A program made the position numbers and the translations under genes. This document shows, one piece after another, positions 42,945-52,966 of a DNA stretch of 64,000 nucleotides. Position 1 is the first letter of the stretch. Each line of letters opens with the position of its first letter. Under the pieces are notes generated by a model. The model saw nothing but the letters and a program-made list of their open reading frames with translations. It had not been told where the DNA came from and made no database searches. The DNA lies in the NCBI RefSeq assembly GCF_001429285.1, contig NZ_LMJJ01000003.1:263256-327255 (forward strand), read 5' to 3'. The stretch comes from Ensifer sp. Root278 (lineage in GTDB: Bacteria; Pseudomonadota; Alphaproteobacteria; Rhizobiales; Rhizobiaceae).

Positions 42945-44843
42945 ATGCCCACCTCGCATAGCGAAGCTTTCGAACCTCAAACGGAGATGCGAAGCTTTCT
43001 TGTTCTCCTTATTGGCTGCGTTGGCGTGGTCTATGGCGACATCGGTACGAGCCCGCTCTACGCCTTTCGGGAGGCACTTCGTCCCTTTTTGAATGAAGGC
43101 GTGCAAGCAGACAAGGTTATCGGCCTCATTTCACTGATGGTCTGGACGCTGACAATTATCGTCACATTCAAATACGTGCTCTTCCTGCTTCGCGCCGACA
43201 ACGACGGGGAAGGCGGAACCTTGTCGCTTCTCGCGCTTCTGATGAAGAAGACGGGCAGCTTCATGCCGGTTTTGTTCTTCGCCGGCTTGATCGGGGCCGC
43301 ACTTTTCATTGGCGACGCCATGATTACCCCTGCCCTTTCGGTCATGTCGGCGCTTGAGGGTATGAAGCTCGTCACGCCCACCTTTGACGACTACGTACTC
43401 CCTCTGGCCGCGGCCGTCATGGTCGCGCTCTTCGCGGTCCAGTCAAAGGGTACTCAAGCGGTCGCAAAGTTCTTCGGGCCGATCACGGTGGTATGGTTCC
43501 TCGCGATGGCCTGGGGCGGTCTCATCCACATCGGCGATGACTGGACGATCCTGCAGGCTCTCAACCCGATCAATGCCTTTTGGTTCATCACCCACGCGGG
43601 CTGGGCAGGCCTGATCGTGCTCGGCGCCGTCTTCCTGACGGTCACGGGAGCAGAAGCCCTATACGCGGATCTCGGTCACTTCGGGCGCAAGCCGATCAGC
43701 ACCGCATGGTTTGCGCTTGTGTTCCCCGCATTGGCGGTGAACTACCTCGGACAGGGCGCGCTCGTGCTCAGTCACCCCGAGGCGGTGCACAATCCTTTTT
43801 ACCTTCTCTATCCGGACTGGGCTCTGCTGCCGATGGTCATCCTCGCCACCATGGCCACAATCATTGCCAGCCAGGCGGTCATCACGGGGGCGTTCTCGCT
43901 CGCACGGCAGGCGGTTCATTTGGGCTTCCTCCCTCGGCTGCTGATCAAGTTCACCTCCGAGACCAACACCGGGCAGATTTATGTGCCTGCCGTAAACGTG
44001 CTCCTGTTTGTTGGCGTCATCGTGCTCATCTTCTCGTTCGGCGACTCGGAGTCCCTTGCCACCGCCTACGGGATCTCGGTCACCGGCGCGATGGTCGTCA
44101 CCACGTTGATGGCATTCCAGTTCCTTCGCTCCGTCTGGGGCTACTCCACGGTTGTCGCAGCATTGGCGCTTGCGCCCTTGCTTGTCATCGAGACCGTCTT
44201 CCTGCTTGCCAACTTGCTGAAGATCCATGATGGTGGCTGGGTACCGGTGGCGCTGGCATTGTCCATCATGATCGTGATGTGGACCTGGACGCGCGGGTCA
44301 CAAATGCTGCGCGAGAAGACCGCGCGAAACGACATCCCACTGGGGACATTTATCCGTTCCATCGAGAAATCGACCCATGCGCCCCAGACGGTTCGAGGAA
44401 CCGCCGTCTTTCTGACAAGCGTGGGCGACAAGACTCCGGCCGTCCTCCTTCACAACATCAAGCACAATCACGTCCTTCATGAGCAAAACGTCATTCTGAC
44501 CGTTCGGACGTCCGAGCACCCGTATGTCGCGGAGAAAGAGCGCGTTACGTTGACGGAACTTTCGGACCGGTTTGCAAGGCTCGAACTTTGCTTTGGCTTC
44601 ATGGACGAGCCGAACGTCTCGAAATCGCTCTCGCTCTGCAAGAAGGCAGGGTTCAAGTTCGAGATCATGCAGACGTCGTTCTATCTGGGGCGCAGGACCC
44701 TTATCAGTGATCCAAACTCCGGTCTGCCGGGCTGGCAGGACAAGCTCTACATCGCGCTCGCGGGGCTCGGCATTGATCCGTCGTCATACTTCAAGCTGCC
44801 CGCCAATCGCGTCGTCGAGATCGGCGAGCAGGTCACGATTTAG
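42945..44843 (+). CDS. kup: Kup-type potassium uptake transporter
   Basis: A 632-residue K+:H+ symporter of the KUP/HAK/KT family. It has about 12 membrane helices beginning [18 protein letters not shown] (the family's GDIGTSPLY signature), [15 protein letters not shown] and [17 protein letters not shown], with a soluble C-terminal domain of about 180 residues. ATG 42945 has CAGGAGA upstream. Kup works at low external K+ and acidic pH; rhizobia often hold extra copies on plasmids. Followed by a CorA-type gene 53 bp downstream. Confidence 0.95.
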   Translation: MPTSHSEAFEPQTEMRSFLVLLIGCVGVVYGDIGTSPLYAFREALRPFLNEGVQADKVIGLISLMVWTLTIIVTFKYVLFLLRADNDGEGGTLSLLALLMKKTGSFMPVLFFAGLIGAALFIGDAMITPALSVMSALEGMKLVTPTFDDYVLPLAAAVMVALFAVQSKGTQAVAKFFGPITVVWFLAMAWGGLIHIGDDWTILQALNPINAFWFITHAGWAGLIVLGAVFLTVTGAEALYADLGHFGRKPISTAWFALVFPALAVNYLGQGALVLSHPEAVHNPFYLLYPDWALLPMVILATMATIIASQAVITGAFSLARQAVHLGFLPRLLIKFTSETNTGQIYVPAVNVLLFVGVIVLIFSFGDSESLATAYGISVTGAMVVTTLMAFQFLRSVWGYSTVVAALALAPLLVIETVFLLANLLKIHDGGWVPVALALSIMIVMWTWTRGSQMLREKTARNDIPLGTFIRSIEKSTHAPQTVRGTAVFLTSVGDKTPAVLLHNIKHNHVLHEQNVILTVRTSEHPYVAEKERVTLTELSDRFARLELCFGFMDEPNVSKSLSLCKKAGFKFEIMQTSFYLGRRTLISDPNSGLPGWQDKLYIALAGLGIDPSSYFKLPANRVVEIGEQVTI

Positions 44844-44896
44844 TCGTCTCCGCTCAGACGCTGAACGCGCGACCAACGCAATTTCGGAAAGCTCAA

Positions 44897-45862
44897 ATGA
44901 CAGTCGTCGCCTCCTATCTGTATCGTTTGGGCAAGCGCGCCGAAGAAGTGCCCCTTGCTGCCCAGCCATTCGAAGCGCCAGACGGCGAATTTGCGTGGAT
45001 TGGGCTGACGGATCCCTCCATAGACGAAATGGCGAGCCTTCAGGCAATGTTCGGCCTTCATCCTTTGGCGGTTGAGGACGCCCTCAATGGCAATCAAGTG
45101 CCGAAGGTGGACGTCTACGGAGACCAGTTGTTCGTCGTCGCCAAGACGGCGCATCTGGAGGGTGACAAGATTGCCTACGGCGAAACCTGCATCTTTGTCG
45201 GGAAGCACCACCTGATTTCCGTTCGCCATGGTTCAGCCCGCTCCCACAAGGAACTGCGCCTGCAACTCGAGCAGTCCCCACGGCTACTTGAACACGGTCC
45301 CGACTACGTCCTTCACGGCATCATTGACTTCGTTGTCGACGGCTACTTGCCGGTGGTCGAGACACTCGAGGACAAAGTTTTGGAGCTCGAGAAACACGTG
45401 CTCGTGTCGCTGCTGCAGCCCGAGCAAATCCGGCGCATCTTCCGCATGCGTCGCCAAGTGATCCGCTTTCAGCGAGTTCTCGGACCCATGGGGGAAGTGG
45501 CGGGAAAGCTCAGCCACCTCGAACTCCCCTGCATCGACGACAATGCGAAACCCTTCTTCAAAGATGTGTATGACCATGTGAGGCGCGTTGAGGGGTCGGT
45601 CGGCGGCCTTCGCGAGGTGATGACGTCCGTGTTCGAGGCCTCCAATCTCTTGGAGCAGCAGCGCCAGGGCACCATTACTCGGCAGCTTGCGGCCTGGGCG
45701 GCAATCCTCGCCGTGCCGACAGCCATCGCCGGCATCTACGGGATGAACTTCGAAAACATGCCCGAGCTTGCGACGCGCTACGGCTACTTTGCCGTCCTCG
45801 GCGTTATCGTCACGCTTTGCGCCATCCTGTACTGGCGTTTCAAAAGGTCTGGCTGGCTTTAG
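44897..45862 (+). CDS. CorA-family divalent cation transporter
   Basis: A 321-residue CorA/MIT transporter. The large N-terminal cytosolic domain ends in a long helix; two C-terminal membrane helices follow (LAAWAAILAVPTAIAGIYG and YFAVLGVIVTLCAILYW), with the selectivity motif GMN in IYGMNFENMPEL. Transports Mg2+, Co2+ or possibly Zn2+ (ZntB-like members share the fold). Cotranscription with kup is likely from the 53-bp gap and same strand. Confidence 0.92.
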   Translation: MTVVASYLYRLGKRAEEVPLAAQPFEAPDGEFAWIGLTDPSIDEMASLQAMFGLHPLAVEDALNGNQVPKVDVYGDQLFVVAKTAHLEGDKIAYGETCIFVGKHHLISVRHGSARSHKELRLQLEQSPRLLEHGPDYVLHGIIDFVVDGYLPVVETLEDKVLELEKHVLVSLLQPEQIRRIFRMRRQVIRFQRVLGPMGEVAGKLSHLELPCIDDNAKPFFKDVYDHVRRVEGSVGGLREVMTSVFEASNLLEQQRQGTITRQLAAWAAILAVPTAIAGIYGMNFENMPELATRYGYFAVLGVIVTLCAILYWRFKRSGWL

Positions 45863-46283
45863 GAAGTCTGTTGGCGATCGAGTGCCAACGCCAAGATGCT
45901 ACTGATCGATCAATGTCTCCGGTATGTCGGGCGCCGGTCGGGATCGAACGCGAGCCCAATCACGGAGCTGCCCGCACGCCGTTGCAACAGGCCAAAAGTC
46001 AAAACGCGACTCCGGATGGACCTCGGCAAGTTGAACGGTTCCCGGAGCCGCTGACGACAGCGCCGCAGGAACGTCGAAGAGCGCGGCAAGCGCCCGGAGG
46101 TTATCGTGACTGAGGCCTTTGTATTTCGCGCCATTACGATTTCGCGGCTATAGTCCTTGCGTGGCCGACGAGGTGTCGAATCCGATATACGACCACAACG
46201 AGCCATTGGAGAAGAAGTAGTCGATCGTCTTTGGCACTCATATGTTCCTGTTTGCGAGGCCTCATCTCGGAGGACCCTCGTTT
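45863..46283. other. Intergenic stretch with a weak coding relic
   Basis: Between the converging CorA and monooxygenase genes. On the minus strand, 45899-46147 is open and reads AKYKGLSHDNLRALAALFDVPAAL, which looks like part of a helical DNA-binding or regulatory protein, but it has no start codon and no recognised family. Nothing else stands out. Confidence 0.3.
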
Positions 46284-47315
46284 CTAGGCCGCTTTCTGGT
46301 CGGCGGGCTGCCACCCGAGCTGCGGAGCAATGCGAGCAACAAAGTCATGGACGATCTGGCGGTAGTCCTCGTCCTCGAATTCGTAAGGGAGCTCGAGCCT
46401 GAGTTCGCGGACATGCGGCAGGATCGGGTCTGCAAACAACCGTTCAAGGATTTCATCCGAACTACCGACGAGGTCGCGGGCGTAAAGCGTGCGCCGATCG
46501 CCCTGCGGCGCCAGCGTTCGCTCGGTGCGTCCGGCCGCGTAGTCGAGATAGCGCTTGCGCGTTCTTGCGTCCGCACCATCCAGCGGAACAATGACCCGGC
46601 CAAGCGCGACCCTCCTCTCCGTACCGCCCGCCGCGCGATAGGTCTCGAGCTGGCGCTGCTGCGCGAGGAAGAAATCGTCGGTGCCTTCCCCGGTCGTAAC
46701 ATTGCCGATCAGGAGATTGAGATCACTGCGCCCTGCCCATCCGGCAGATTTCAACGAGCCGCCGCCGTACCAGATCCGGTCTGTCAGTCCCTTGGCATGG
46801 GGCTGGAGCCGGGGGCGCTGCGGGCCAAACGGCGTCTTGATGAAGGTGTTTTCATCGCCGATCGGGCGACTGCGTAGATTTTCGACAAAGCGCAGCACAC
46901 GTGCGTGCGTGAAGTCGAAACCTTCCCAGCCATCGTCGAAGACAAGCCGGCCGATCAGATCGGCATGCAGTGGACGTCCGGCGCTGAGGCCGATGTTCAG
47001 ACGACCCCGCGAGAGTACATCGACGGTCGAGAGATCCTCTGCTAGCCGGTACGGGCTTTCGTAGCCAATTGGAATAACCGCAGTGCCGAGTTCGATGCGG
47101 CTTGTCCTTTGGGTCGCCGCCGCAAGAAAGGCGGCGGCCGACGATATCCCGGGTTCGAGGTGTCGCTGGCGAACCCAGGCGCTGGCAAAACCGAGCGCCT
47201 CGCCATATTGCAGCAACGCCAAGGTCTTCTCCAGCCCATCCAACGGGTCGTCCGCCGGGTAGTTGCCTGGGCTCAGGAAGCCGATATGGCTGATCGATAT
47301 CTTGTTCCGCGTCAC
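46284..47315 (-). CDS. LLM-class flavin-dependent monooxygenase
   Basis: A 343-residue luciferase-like (TIM-barrel) enzyme: ISHIGFLSPGNYPADDP, RIELGTAVIPIGYESPYRLAEDLSTVDVLSRGRLNIGLSAG and YGGGSLKSAGWAGRSDLNLLIGNV are typical. GTG 47315 has AAGGAG 8 bases upstream, overlapping the stop of the binding-protein gene, which shows tight coupling. Such enzymes use FMNH2 and O2 to break C-S or C-N bonds. Last gene of the sulfur-salvage-like operon and a third monooxygenase beside those at 52967 and 54338. Confidence 0.85.
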   Translation of the reverse strand: MTRNKISISHIGFLSPGNYPADDPLDGLEKTLALLQYGEALGFASAWVRQRHLEPGISSAAAFLAAATQRTSRIELGTAVIPIGYESPYRLAEDLSTVDVLSRGRLNIGLSAGRPLHADLIGRLVFDDGWEGFDFTHARVLRFVENLRSRPIGDENTFIKTPFGPQRPRLQPHAKGLTDRIWYGGGSLKSAGWAGRSDLNLLIGNVTTGEGTDDFFLAQQRQLETYRAAGGTERRVALGRVIVPLDGADARTRKRYLDYAAGRTERTLAPQGDRRTLYARDLVGSSDEILERLFADPILPHVRELRLELPYEFEDEDYRQIVHDFVARIAPQLGWQPADQKAA

Positions 47316-47326
47316 GCCAAGGCTCC

Positions 47327-48259
47327 TTAGAATTTCGGAAGACCGGGTGGGTTGGTCTCGGACTTCGGTAACGCCTCCTCCCGGAGGTGCCAGCGTTCCA
47401 GAACCTTGCCATAGGTGCCATCCGCAATCAGACCGTTGGTGGCGATCGTCAGAGCGTTGGCGAGCCCACTGCCCTTGCGCGTTGTGATCGCCACGTCCGA
47501 ACGCTCCGGCCAGCCGGCGCTCAGCGTACCGACACGCTTGATGTTGTTGTCTCGGGCGGCAATGAAGACGAGCTGCGCATGCGGCTGTACGATGACGTCG
47601 GCCCGCCCGGAAGCGAGCGCCACGAGGCTCGTCGCCTCGTCGTCGTAATATTGCAGCTCCAGCGGCTTCAGGCCGGCGGCGACATCCTCGTCGCTCCATT
47701 TCAGGAGGATGCGCTCCTGGTTGGTGCCGGCGCCGACGATGATCCTCAAGCCCGCCGCATCCTTCGGTTCCTTGATCGAAGTTATGCCGCTATCGGATTT
47801 GACGAAGAAGCCGTGCAGCCCCTGCCGATAGGTCGAGAAGTCGAACTTCTCCTTGCGCTGCTCGGTGACCCCGACATTGGAGATCACGGCATCGTACTTG
47901 CCGGACGTCAGCCCCAGTGGCCAGTCGATCCAAGCAGTGGGCACGAGCTCAAGCTCGAGCCCCAAGCTGTTGGCGATCGCACCGGCATATTCCGGATCGG
48001 CCCCAATGACCGTACGCGCGTCGGTAGCGTAGGTGGCAAGCGGCGGCCCGCCCGGACTGACGGCGACCGTGAACTTGCCTGGCGTGACGAATTTGAAGTC
48101 CGCTGGGATGGCCGCAATTGCGGTTTCGTTGCGAACGGCTTGGACGCGGCCGGGCTGTTCGGGGCTGAGATCAAAGGCAGTGTCGGCCTGCGCCGAGCCG
48201 ACATGAAGAAGGGCCGCCGCGGCGGCAAGAAGAGTGCGAAATCGGGTCGTGCCGTTCAT
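47327..48259 (-). CDS. Amino-acid ABC transporter binding protein (family 3), copy B
   Basis: A 310-residue periplasmic binding protein with a signal peptide (TRFRTLLAAAAALLHVGSAQA). Family 3 features are FTVAVSPGGPPLATYATDARTVIGADPEYAGAIANSLGLELELV and SGKYDAVISNVGVTEQRKEKFDFSTYRQ. It is clearly a paralogue of the copy at 48328-49272: both begin the mature part with FDLSPE/D and end TNPPGLPK. Paired binding proteins before or after one transporter also occur in the Bacillus TcyJ/TcyK cystine system. Confidence 0.9.
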   Translation of the reverse strand: MNGTTRFRTLLAAAAALLHVGSAQADTAFDLSPEQPGRVQAVRNETAIAAIPADFKFVTPGKFTVAVSPGGPPLATYATDARTVIGADPEYAGAIANSLGLELELVPTAWIDWPLGLTSGKYDAVISNVGVTEQRKEKFDFSTYRQGLHGFFVKSDSGITSIKEPKDAAGLRIIVGAGTNQERILLKWSDEDVAAGLKPLELQYYDDEATSLVALASGRADVIVQPHAQLVFIAARDNNIKRVGTLSAGWPERSDVAITTRKGSGLANALTIATNGLIADGTYGKVLERWHLREEALPKSETNPPGLPKF

Positions 48260-48327
48260 GCTGTTAGTCTCCGGGTGAAATGCAGGAGCTGAACCGGCGG
48301 CGGCGCCGCCGATCCAGCGAGGCCAGA

Positions 48328-49272
48328 TCAGGAACCACTCTTAGGCAGGCCGGGCGGGTTGGTCTGGGCCTTGTCGACCGCCTCGGCACCCAGGCTCCAG
48401 CGCTTCAGCACCTCGCCATATTTGCCGCTCTTGATCAGATCGTTGAGCGCGACAGTGACGGCATCGGCGAGACCGCCGCCCTTGCGCGTCGTGACGGCGA
48501 TCTCGGCCGTCAGCGGCCAGCCGCCGCTGGCGATGCCGACCACCTTGGTGTCATTCTTGATCGACGCGGCATAGGCTCTGGTGGCATTCGGGTTGAACTC
48601 GACGTCGGCGCGGCCCGACTGCAGCGCCAGATCGCCGGCGGCGCGGTCGTCGTAATATTGCACCTCGATTGGCTTTAGCCCGGCGGCGACGTTCTGCCGG
48701 TCCCATTCCAGAATGATCTTCTCCTGGTTGGTGCCGGCACCGGTGATCACCTTCAATCCGGCGACGTCCTTCGGTTCCTTGATCTCATTGATCTTGCTGT
48801 CGGACTTGACGAAGAAGCCGAGCACATCCTTGCGATAGGTGGAGAAATCGAACTTCTCCTTACGCTCCTCGGTCACCGTCACGTTGCTGATCACGGCGTC
48901 GTACTTGCCGGAGCTGACGCCGAGCGGCCAATCCGCCCAGGCGACGGGCACGAGTTCAAGCTCAAGGCCGAAGCTGTCGGCGAGCAGCGAAGCGATATCC
49001 GGATCGGCGCCGACAACGGTCTTGGAGTCCGATGCGTAAGTGGCAATCGGCGGGTCCCACGGGTTGACGGCAACGGTAAACTTGCCCGGATTGACGAACT
49101 TGAAGTCAGCAGCGATCGCCTTGATCGCCGCTTCGTTCTTTTCCGCGCGGATGCGGTTGGAGGTGTCGGGGCTGAGATCGAATTTCTCCTCGGCCTGGAC
49201 GGGACCCAAGCCGAGGGTCACGGCTGTGACGGCACCGGCGAGAAGCAACTTTGCAGTGTCGAATATTGTCAT
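48328..49272 (-). CDS. Amino-acid ABC transporter binding protein (family 3), copy A
   Basis: A 314-residue periplasmic binding protein: signal peptide (AKLLLAGAVTAVTLGLGPVQA), FTVAVNPWDPPIATYASDSKTVVGADPDIASLLADSFGLELELV, GKYDAVISNVTVTEERKEKFDFSTYRKDVLGFFVKSD. ATG 49272 has AAGGAGAG upstream. About 68 bp before copy B and 72 bp after the permease-ATPase gene. The paralogues differ in the ligand region (VNPWDPP against VSPGGPP), so they may bind different S-modified amino acids. Confidence 0.92.
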   Translation of the reverse strand: MTIFDTAKLLLAGAVTAVTLGLGPVQAEEKFDLSPDTSNRIRAEKNEAAIKAIAADFKFVNPGKFTVAVNPWDPPIATYASDSKTVVGADPDIASLLADSFGLELELVPVAWADWPLGVSSGKYDAVISNVTVTEERKEKFDFSTYRKDVLGFFVKSDSKINEIKEPKDVAGLKVITGAGTNQEKIILEWDRQNVAAGLKPIEVQYYDDRAAGDLALQSGRADVEFNPNATRAYAASIKNDTKVVGIASGGWPLTAEIAVTTRKGGGLADAVTVALNDLIKSGKYGEVLKRWSLGAEAVDKAQTNPPGLPKSGS

Positions 49273-49344
49273 AGTGCTCTCCTTTTCAATCATTGATTGT
49301 TGATGATGGCAAAGCTTCCCCATCGGGAAAGGCGGACAGCTCTT

Positions 49345-51120
49345 TCAGAGAACGCGCGCGAGGAATTCGCGGGTGCGCGGATGGCTTGCTTCGGCGAAGA
49401 TCTGCGCCGGCGGTCCGGCCTCGAGCACGCGCCCCGCCTCCATGAAGATCACGGTGTCGGCGACCTCGCGGGCAAAGCCGACTTCGTGGGTGACGATGAC
49501 AAGCGTCGTGCCGGTGCGGGCCAATTCCTTGATGACGTCGAGCACTTCGCCGACGAGCTCCGGATCGAGAGCCGACGTCGGCTCATCGAAGAGCAGCACC
49601 TTCGGGCGTAGCGCCAGCGCACGGGCAATCGCGACGCGCTGCTGCTGTCCGCCGGAGAGCTGACGCGGATAGGCGTTGATCTTGTCGCTCAAGCCGACGC
49701 GGTCCAGCAGATCCCGAGCGAGGCGCACCGCGTCATCCCGGCTGAGACCACGCACGTGGATGGGCGCCTCAATCAGGTTTTCAAGCACGGTCAGGTGCGG
49801 GAAAAGATTGAAGTTCTGGAACACCATGCCGATGTCGGCACGCCGTTTCAGGATTTCCTTTTCCTTCAGTTCGTAGAGCGTGTCGCCCTTCTGGCTGTAG
49901 CCGACAAGCTCGTCATCGATCGCGATGAAACCATCGTCGACGCGCTCGAGATGATTGATGGCGCGCAGGAGCGTGGACTTGCCCGAACCGGACGGCCCGA
50001 GGATCGCCGTGACGCTGCCGGCCGGCAGGTTCAGCTCGACCCGATCGAGCACCTTCAGCGGCCCGAAGTTCTTGGAAATGCCGTGCACATGCACCGCGCC
50101 GCCGGAGCGCAGGACCTGGGCGTCGCGAAAGCCCACTCTTGCGGCTGCACCAGAAGGGCCAGCGACCGCGGGCAAGGGCCGGTGGAAGCGCGCGACGAGT
50201 GCCTGAAACGGCAGCGGCACCGGATTGCGCACCGCGCCTCTCGAATAGTAGCGCTCGATGTAGTGCTGGGCGATCGAGAGCCCGGTCATGATCACCAGAT
50301 ACCAGACGGTCGCGACCATCAGGAGTGGGATGACCTCGAGATTGCGGCGATAGATGACCTGAACCGTGTAGAAGAGCTCGGGCAGCGCCAGCACGTAGAC
50401 CATCGAGGTGCCCTTGGCGAGACCGATGATCTCGTTGAAGCCGGTGGGCAGGATCGAGCGCATGGCCTGTGGCAGCACGATGCGGAAGGCTTGGCGGCGG
50501 CGCGGCAGGCCCAGCGCCGCGGCCGCCTCGTGTTGCCCCTGATCGACGGCGAGAATGCCGCCACGCACGATCTCGGCGAAGAAGGCCGACTGATTGAGCG
50601 TAAGGCCAAGGAAGGCGGCGGCAAAGGGCGTCAGCAGCTGGGTCGTCGGATAGTTCAGCCAGACGGTGTCGGTGAAGGGCACGCCGATCGCGATCGTCTC
50701 GTAGAGGTAGCCGAGATTGTTGAGCACCAATAGCAGAACAATCAGCGGGATCGAGCGCAGCAGCCAGATATAGCCGAAGGAGAGGCTGGCAAGCAGCGGC
50801 GACTTCGACACGCGGGCAAGCGCCAGCGCGGTACCGAGAAGTGAACCCGAGACGGTGGCAAGCGCCGTCAATAGCAAGGTTCGACCGAGGCCCGCGATCA
50901 CCGGTTCTGCGAAGAACCATTCGGCAAAAACCGGCCAGCCCCAACGCGGGTTGGTCAGCACCGAATAGAGCACGCTGGCAATCACGAGCGCCGCAAACAG
51001 CGTGCCGAGCGCGCGGCCCGGATGGCGAGCCGGTACGATGCGGTAGTGCGCATAGGCCGGATTGGGCTCGCTGGTCCGGCTGACACCGGGCGCGCCGGCG
51101 AGATCGCTCAGAACTGCCAT
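49345..51120 (-). CDS. Amino-acid ABC transporter, permease fused to ATPase
   Basis: A 591-residue fusion. Residues 1-290 are a HisM/GlnP-type permease with about five membrane helices and the EAA loop (QGQHEAAAALGLPRRRQAFRIVLPQAMRSILP); residues 335-591 are an ABC ATPase with Walker A GPSGSGKS, signature LSGGQQQRVAIARAL, Walker B VLLFDEPTSALDPE and the H-loop VTHEVGF. In most polar amino acid systems these are separate proteins. With the two binding proteins it forms a complete importer, probably for cystine or S-modified cysteine compounds. Confidence 0.93.
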   Translation of the reverse strand: MAVLSDLAGAPGVSRTSEPNPAYAHYRIVPARHPGRALGTLFAALVIASVLYSVLTNPRWGWPVFAEWFFAEPVIAGLGRTLLLTALATVSGSLLGTALALARVSKSPLLASLSFGYIWLLRSIPLIVLLLVLNNLGYLYETIAIGVPFTDTVWLNYPTTQLLTPFAAAFLGLTLNQSAFFAEIVRGGILAVDQGQHEAAAALGLPRRRQAFRIVLPQAMRSILPTGFNEIIGLAKGTSMVYVLALPELFYTVQVIYRRNLEVIPLLMVATVWYLVIMTGLSIAQHYIERYYSRGAVRNPVPLPFQALVARFHRPLPAVAGPSGAAARVGFRDAQVLRSGGAVHVHGISKNFGPLKVLDRVELNLPAGSVTAILGPSGSGKSTLLRAINHLERVDDGFIAIDDELVGYSQKGDTLYELKEKEILKRRADIGMVFQNFNLFPHLTVLENLIEAPIHVRGLSRDDAVRLARDLLDRVGLSDKINAYPRQLSGGQQQRVAIARALALRPKVLLFDEPTSALDPELVGEVLDVIKELARTGTTLVIVTHEVGFAREVADTVIFMEAGRVLEAGPPAQIFAEASHPRTREFLARVL

Positions 51121-51182
51121 GTTGGATCCTCTCTTGAAAGTCGGTTGGCGGCCGGACTCGCGACCGGCGCGATCGCTCGGGG

Positions 51183-51746
51183 TCAGGCGTGGCTTGCGGT
51201 CTGGGGATGGGAAGGCGGCACTTCGCCGAGAAACGCAAGCGTCGTGACGAGGTGGGTGACGTCCTTCTCGAAGGGCAGCGTCTTGTAGACCTCCGGGTCG
51301 GCCTCGACGTCGAAGAGCGCGGTATAGCCGTTGGCGAGATAGAGGCCGACCGCTTCCGGTTGACGGAAGCCGGTGGTCAGATAGATGCGCGAATAGCCTT
51401 GCCGCGCCGCCTGCGCCTCGAGCTCGAACAGCACCTTGCGCGCCAAGCCTTGGCGCCGCAGATCGGAGCGGGTCCAGATGCGCTTGAACTCGGCGGTGTG
51501 GTCGTCATAGTACTTGAAGGCGCCGCCGCCGATGGTTTCGCCGTTGCGGATCAGGAGCACGAAATTGCCGTGCGGCGGCGCAAAGGCCTCTGCCGGATAG
51601 CGGTTCATCTCCGCCGCCGCCCCTTCTTCGCTGAAGTAGTTGCCGTAGCGGCTGTCGTATTCCACGATCAGTTCGTCGATCAGCGGCTTGGCGCGCGGGT
51701 CGAGGGGCGTGGTGTAGAGAAACGTGTCGCTCATGTCTTTCGCCAT
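51183..51746 (-). CDS. GNAT-family N-acetyltransferase (SnaA-like role)
   Basis: A 187-residue GNAT protein: LIRNGETIGGGAFKYYDDHTAEFKRIWTRSDLRRQGLARKVLFELE contains the acetyl-CoA loop (R-R-Q-G-L-A), then RIYLTTGFRQPEAVGLYLANGYTALF. I use ATG 51746; an ATG 12 bases inside is possible. In the Bacillus pathway for S-alkylcysteines an N-acetyltransferase (SnaA) acts first, before oxidation and deacetylation; this gene lies beside an M20 deacetylase and monooxygenases, which supports the same role by context only. Confidence 0.85.
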   Translation of the reverse strand: MAKDMSDTFLYTTPLDPRAKPLIDELIVEYDSRYGNYFSEEGAAAEMNRYPAEAFAPPHGNFVLLIRNGETIGGGAFKYYDDHTAEFKRIWTRSDLRRQGLARKVLFELEAQAARQGYSRIYLTTGFRQPEAVGLYLANGYTALFDVEADPEVYKTLPFEKDVTHLVTTLAFLGEVPPSHPQTASHA

Positions 51747-51756
51747 CCCATGGTCG

Positions 51757-52944
51757 TCATGCGAGAAAGGTTTCCACCAGCCGGATCCAGTAGCGGGCGG
51801 CCGGTGCGATGATCGCGTCGTTGAAATCGTATTCGGCGCTGTGAAGAGGCGCGCTGTCGCCGTTGCCGACGAAGGCGTAGTTGCCCGCCTTCTCCTCCAG
51901 GAAGAATGCGAAGTCCTCGCTGGCGGTGCGCGGCTTGAAGTCGGCAACGACCGCTTCGGGGCCAAAGGCCCTAAGCGCGACATTGCGGGCGAAATCCGTT
52001 TCACGCCGGTGGTTGACCAGCGCCGGGAAGCCGAGCCTGTAGTCGACCTCGGCCCTCGCGCCAAAACTTTCGGCCTGCGCCCGGGCCAGCGCCTGGACAC
52101 GTTCGCCGAGCAGGCGACGGACCTCGCCATTGAAGGCACGCAAGGTCAGCTTCAGCGAGACGCTCTCGGGAATGACGTTCGACGCCTGGCCGCCGTGGAT
52201 GGAGCCGACCGTAACGACGGCCATGTCCTGCGGGTCGACATTGCGCGAAACCAGGCTCTGCAACGCGGTGATCAGCGACGCCGTCGCCAGCACCGGATCG
52301 ACGGTCAGATGCGGCTCAGCCCCATGCCCGCCCTTGCCGACGACCGTGATGTTGGCCTGATCGACCGAGGCCATGGCTGGACCGGCGACGAAGCCGAAGC
52401 GTCCGGCGGGCACGCCCGGCCAATTGTGCAGGCCGAAGACGGCGTCCACGGGGAAGCGCTCGAACAAGCCCTCCGACAGCATCTTGCGTGCGCCGGCACC
52501 GATTTCCTCGGCGGGCTGGAAGATCAGCCGCAGCGTGCCGTCGAAACGGCCCTCGACCGCCAGAAAGTGCGCGGCGGCGAGCAGGATCGCCGTGTGCCCG
52601 TCATGACCGCAGGCGTGCATGACGCCCTTGTGGCGGCTGGCATAGGCAAGCCCGGTCGCCTCCTCGATCGGCAGCGCATCCATGTCGGCGCGAAGGCCGA
52701 TCACCTTCTCGCCGCTTCCGCGCCGAAGTGTTGCGACGATACCCGTGCCGGCGATGCCGCGGCTCACCTCATAGCCCCAGGCGGCGAGCAGATCGCCGAC
52801 GAGACCGCTCGTCCGCTTCTCCTGAAAGGCTAGCTCCGGATGCTGATGCAGGTGGTGGCGAATGGCGACGATCTCATCGAGAAAGGCGGCAAGGCCTCGC
52901 TCCACGGCGGCGGACCTCTGGGTGTCGGTGAGAATGAGGTTCAT
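51757..52944 (-). CDS. M20-family amidohydrolase/deacetylase (SndA-like)
   Basis: A 395-residue zinc peptidase-like enzyme of the hippuricase/N-acyl-amino acid deacetylase group: LHQHPELAFQE, metal motif MHACGHDGHTAILLAA, IFQPAEEIGAGARKML with the catalytic glutamate, and the dimerisation domain GKGGHGAEPHLTVDPV. The C-terminal RTASEDFAFFLEE gives the last metal ligand. ATG 52944 is preceded by GGAG. It would remove the acetyl group after monooxygenation in a cysteine-salvage pathway (as SndA/YtnL in Bacillus). Confidence 0.9.
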   Translation of the reverse strand: MNLILTDTQRSAAVERGLAAFLDEIVAIRHHLHQHPELAFQEKRTSGLVGDLLAAWGYEVSRGIAGTGIVATLRRGSGEKVIGLRADMDALPIEEATGLAYASRHKGVMHACGHDGHTAILLAAAHFLAVEGRFDGTLRLIFQPAEEIGAGARKMLSEGLFERFPVDAVFGLHNWPGVPAGRFGFVAGPAMASVDQANITVVGKGGHGAEPHLTVDPVLATASLITALQSLVSRNVDPQDMAVVTVGSIHGGQASNVIPESVSLKLTLRAFNGEVRRLLGERVQALARAQAESFGARAEVDYRLGFPALVNHRRETDFARNVALRAFGPEAVVADFKPRTASEDFAFFLEEKAGNYAFVGNGDSAPLHSAEYDFNDAIIAPAARYWIRLVETFLA

Positions 52945-52966
52945 GTGCGCAGCTCCGCCGATGCCA

